Below, piece by piece: positions 61,752 through 64,000 of a stretch of 64,000 nt of DNA (within the stretch, counting starts at the first letter, position 1; each line of letters starts with the position of its first letter). The position numbers and the translations under genes are program-made. Location of the stretch: assembly GCA_965262565.1 (NCBI GenBank), contig CBDHFQ010000026.1, positions 62,001 to 126,000 of the forward strand, written 5' to 3'. The DNA is from CBDHFQ01 sp965262565. GTDB lineage: Bacteria; Bacteroidota; Bacteroidia; J057. The notes under the pieces are model-generated. The model saw only the letters and a program-made list of their open reading frames with translations, had not been told where the DNA came from and searched no databases.

Positions 61752-62966
61752 ATGAGAAGAATAACTGGAATTGTATTTTGTATTTTATTGGCTCTCATAT
61801 TTCCGAACACATCTAAGGCGGATTTTGTCATATCAGGTGGATATAAATCTGTCAAGATTCCTATTGAGATTCAAAATAATATCATTCTGGTCCCAATTAG
61901 GATTAATGGTTCCTTTGAAATGAATTTTATACTGGATACAGGAGTTCGAACAACCATTCTTACGGAGCCTATGGTATCCAACTTTCTTTCCCTGGATTCA
62001 TTTAAGTCCATTAGAGTAAGAGGCTTAGGAGAAGGGGATGCAATTAAAGCTGCTCTGGCGGAAAATGTAAATATAGATCTACCAGGTATTACTGGTAAAG
62101 GCCTTCGATTAATCGTTCTCCCGGAAGGTCTCGTCTCTTATTCAAATATGTTTGGCAAACCAGTATATGGTATTATAGGGTATGCTGTTTTCAGGCAGTT
62201 TGTTGTCGAGATAAATTACAGAAAAAAGTACATTCGTCTTCATGATCCTTTTAGATATAAAACACCTAAAAAAGGATCATTTGTCCCAATAGAGGTAAAG
62301 AAGGGGAAGCCTTATGTAAAAGCGACATTAACTGATTATGGAGGGTTTACCGTAACGACTGATTGGTTAATCGATACTGGAGCAAGCCAGGCATTATCCC
62401 TCTTTGATGAAAATTTAACTCCACCTGAGCCAAACCTAGAAACTTTCCTGGGTAAAGGTTTAAGTGGAGATGTATTTGGTAAGTTAGGCAGGATAAGTAG
62501 TTTTGAAATCGGGAAATTCCAATTTGGCGAAGTGATTGCAGGTTATCCAGACGCCAGTTCTTTGGGGATGATCAGTAATTTTAGTTGGTATGGAAATTTA
62601 GGTTCTGAAATTCTATCTCGGTTCCATGTGATATTTGATTATCACAGAAAACATATTATCCTAAAGAAGAATAACCGCTTCGACGAAGAATTCACCTATA
62701 ATATTAGTGGCATAGAGTTAATAGCAAAAGGACAAAATTTTGATACCTTTATTGTGAGTTATGTAAGACCGCAGTCTCCTGCAGCGATGGCAGGAATAAA
62801 GGTAAATGACATCATTGTTTCCATAGACGGCTATTCCCTTGATGGTCATGATTTGGGAGAAATATATCTCAATTTAAATCGGAAACCAGGGAAAAAATTA
62901 GCTTTGAAAATTGTGAGAGGAGATTCCACGTTTAAAAAGAAATTTAATTTATACTCAGAATTATAA
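61752..62966 (+). CDS. Retropepsin-like aspartyl protease with PDZ domain
   Basis: 404 residues with a signal peptide (MRRITGIVFCILLALIFPNT, cut near 23). Two aspartyl-protease motifs are seen: FILDTGVRTTIL (D62) and WLIDTGASQAL (D208), spaced as in a single-chain two-lobed protease. A PDZ domain lies at about 325-400 (SPAAMAGIKVNDIIVSIDGY). The architecture is common in Bacteroidota; substrates are unknown. The following gene starts one base after its stop. Confidence 0.85.
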   Translation: MRRITGIVFCILLALIFPNTSKADFVISGGYKSVKIPIEIQNNIILVPIRINGSFEMNFILDTGVRTTILTEPMVSNFLSLDSFKSIRVRGLGEGDAIKAALAENVNIDLPGITGKGLRLIVLPEGLVSYSNMFGKPVYGIIGYAVFRQFVVEINYRKKYIRLHDPFRYKTPKKGSFVPIEVKKGKPYVKATLTDYGGFTVTTDWLIDTGASQALSLFDENLTPPEPNLETFLGKGLSGDVFGKLGRISSFEIGKFQFGEVIAGYPDASSLGMISNFSWYGNLGSEILSRFHVIFDYHRKHIILKKNNRFDEEFTYNISGIELIAKGQNFDTFIVSYVRPQSPAAMAGIKVNDIIVSIDGYSLDGHDLGEIYLNLNRKPGKKLALKIVRGDSTFKKKFNLYSEL

Positions 62967-63836
62967 ATGCTCATAACACTTCAAAACGAGTTTCTTGCTA
63001 TAAATATTCAATCTTTGGGGGCTGAACTTACCTCTGTTAAAGAGCGTAGTTCTCAGTTAGAATATATGTGGCAAGCTGATCCTGCTTATTGGAAAAGACA
63101 CGCACCTATTTTGTTTCCCATTGTAGGTCAGTTAAAAGATAATCAATACAGTTTTATGGGACAATCCTATACACTGTCCCGACATGGTTTTGCGCGAGAT
63201 AAGGAATTTGACATTCTTGAGCAGAGTTCTACAGTTATTAGATTTGTCTTAAAGGACGATGAAAGTACTCGCGCTCATTACCCTTTCCCCTTTGAGTTAA
63301 TCGTTCGATACGAATTAAATGAAAGAAGTCTGGTGGTATCTTATGAAGTAGAGAATGAATTCAATGAGATACTGCCTTTTTCTATCGGAGCTCATCCCGC
63401 CTTTAGATGTCCTTTGAGTGTGGAGGATCAGTTTTCCGATTATTATATAGAATTCGAAAGAAAAGAAACCTTAGACCGACATCTTTTAATAAATGGAATT
63501 TTTGACGGAAGCACAGAAAGAATGTTAACTGATGCTAATATTCTCCCATTGAATTACAACTATTTCGAGAAGGATGCCATTGTTTTTCATTATCCAGAGT
63601 CTCAATTTATTATCTTAAAATCTAGTAAAAGTGGTAGATCTATCAGAATGGATTATCCGGGATTTCCCTATTTAGGAATTTGGACTAAAGCTCATGCACC
63701 ATTTATTTGCCTCGAGCCTTGGTATGGGATAGCGGACTCGAATGATGTATCAGGTGAAATCACAGAGAAACCTGGCATACAATTATTACCTAACAGTACT
63801 CGATTCCTTGCCACTTATATCGTTACATTTGAATAA
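62967..63836 (+). CDS. Aldose 1-epimerase-like protein (LacX type)
   Basis: 289 residues, no signal. GAELTSVKERSSQLEYMWQA (18-37), HAPILFPIVGQLKDN and LSRHGFARDKEF (about 71-82, conserved Arg/His) and SIGAHPAFRCPLS (catalytic His/Asp area near 150) mark the galactose-mutarotase fold. The length and N-terminus fit the LacX/YihR branch rather than GalM. It catalyses anomer interconversion of an unknown sugar. It starts directly after the protease gene, and its stop overlaps the next ATG. Confidence 0.88.
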   Translation: MLITLQNEFLAINIQSLGAELTSVKERSSQLEYMWQADPAYWKRHAPILFPIVGQLKDNQYSFMGQSYTLSRHGFARDKEFDILEQSSTVIRFVLKDDESTRAHYPFPFELIVRYELNERSLVVSYEVENEFNEILPFSIGAHPAFRCPLSVEDQFSDYYIEFERKETLDRHLLINGIFDGSTERMLTDANILPLNYNYFEKDAIVFHYPESQFIILKSSKSGRSIRMDYPGFPYLGIWTKAHAPFICLEPWYGIADSNDVSGEITEKPGIQLLPNSTRFLATYIVTFE

Positions 63837-64000
63837 TGACGAAGAATCTTTATTCCCTTGCTGTTTTTTGTGGTTCTAATGTGGGGAAACACCCAATTTA
63901 TCAAAAAGCTGCGGAAGAATTAGGGAAGGCCATGGCTACTAAACAAATAAGGCTCATTTATGGTGGAGGAAAAGTAGGATTGATGGGCGTCATTGCAGAC
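63836..64000 (+). CDS. LOG-family (TIGR00730) protein, 3' truncated by window
   Basis: 55 residues visible, starting at the ATG that overlaps the previous stop by one base (TAATG). LAVFCGSNVGKHPIYQKAAE (8-27) and LIYGGGKVGLMGVIAD are the Rossmann-type signature of the LOG/lysine-decarboxylase-like family, whose characterised members release cytokinin bases or cleave nucleoside 5'-monophosphates. The catalytic PGGxGTxxE motif would lie beyond the window. Confidence 0.85.
   Translation, partial: MTKNLYSLAVFCGSNVGKHPIYQKAAEELGKAMATKQIRLIYGGGKVGLMGVIAD

Noticed and set aside
1..64000. tRNA, rRNA, CRISPR, insertion sequences or prophage
   Set aside because: I looked for T-loop motifs, spaced direct repeats, transposase motifs and terminal inverted repeats on both strands and found none.

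Overview
The window is a contiguous piece of an AT-rich chromosome from a member of the Bacteroidota, most likely an aerobic, Cytophagales/Saprospirales-like environmental bacterium. The evidence is the set of phylum-typical genes: gldA/gldF/gldG, a fused ccoN-ccoO, a murA-DUF4290 pair, an OmpA protein with the domain order of PorE, and promoters of the TTG-N19-TAnnTTTG type. I see no phage, insertion sequence, CRISPR array, tRNA or rRNA. Coding density is high and the layout looks like core genome.

Left edge (1-1286): the C-terminal part of a NifU-type Fe-S scaffold and lipB, closed by a strong hairpin terminator shared with the convergent ribosomal cluster. 1287-19640 (all minus strand): one long str-S10-spc-alpha super-cluster, transcribed from rpsL (right) to rplQ (left), containing fusA, secY, map, infA and rpoA. 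tuf is absent between fusA and rpsJ, and that junction instead carries two mutually exclusive RNA hairpins. A 392-bp non-coding leader lies upstream of rpsL.

20033-26631: gldG-gldF, leuC-leuD, a TM2-domain protein and a small lipoprotein, then gldA, so the three Gld ABC components are close but split by leucine genes. 26694-32334 (plus): an oligopeptide-type binding protein, a PorE-like PD40/CRD/OmpA protein and an HD-domain protein with what looks like a degenerate kinase tail. 32347-42571 (minus): two conserved proteins of unknown function, biotin carboxylase, dnaJ with a clear single-base frameshift near its 3' end, grpE with an operator-like repeat upstream, a periplasmic thioredoxin, murA carrying Asp instead of the catalytic Cys, DUF4290 and a UvrD/PcrA helicase.

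42673-51989 (plus): a 13-residue-repeat secreted protein, prmA, a 1,605-residue secreted orphan overlapping a DUF3738-like gene, rpsT, radC and a MurG-like glycosyltransferase whose 5' end does not fit its reading frame. 52105-58371: a cbb3 cytochrome oxidase operon (ccoS, ccoNO, ccoQ, ccoP, ccoG, ccoH, TauE/SafE-like), without ccoI. 58533-61512 (minus): a secreted protein built of 17-residue W...DGR..YP repeats and two tandem universal stress proteins whose intact nucleotide loops lie in opposite halves. 61752-64000 (plus): a retropepsin-like/PDZ protein, an aldose-1-epimerase-like protein and the start of a LOG-family gene.

Most of the window is housekeeping. The items most worth a second look are the dnaJ frameshift, the two repeat proteins, the large orphan with its overlapping partner, the fusA-rpsJ switch-like hairpins, the operator-like repeat before grpE and the HD/pseudokinase protein. 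No complete, clearly new multi-gene system is visible.
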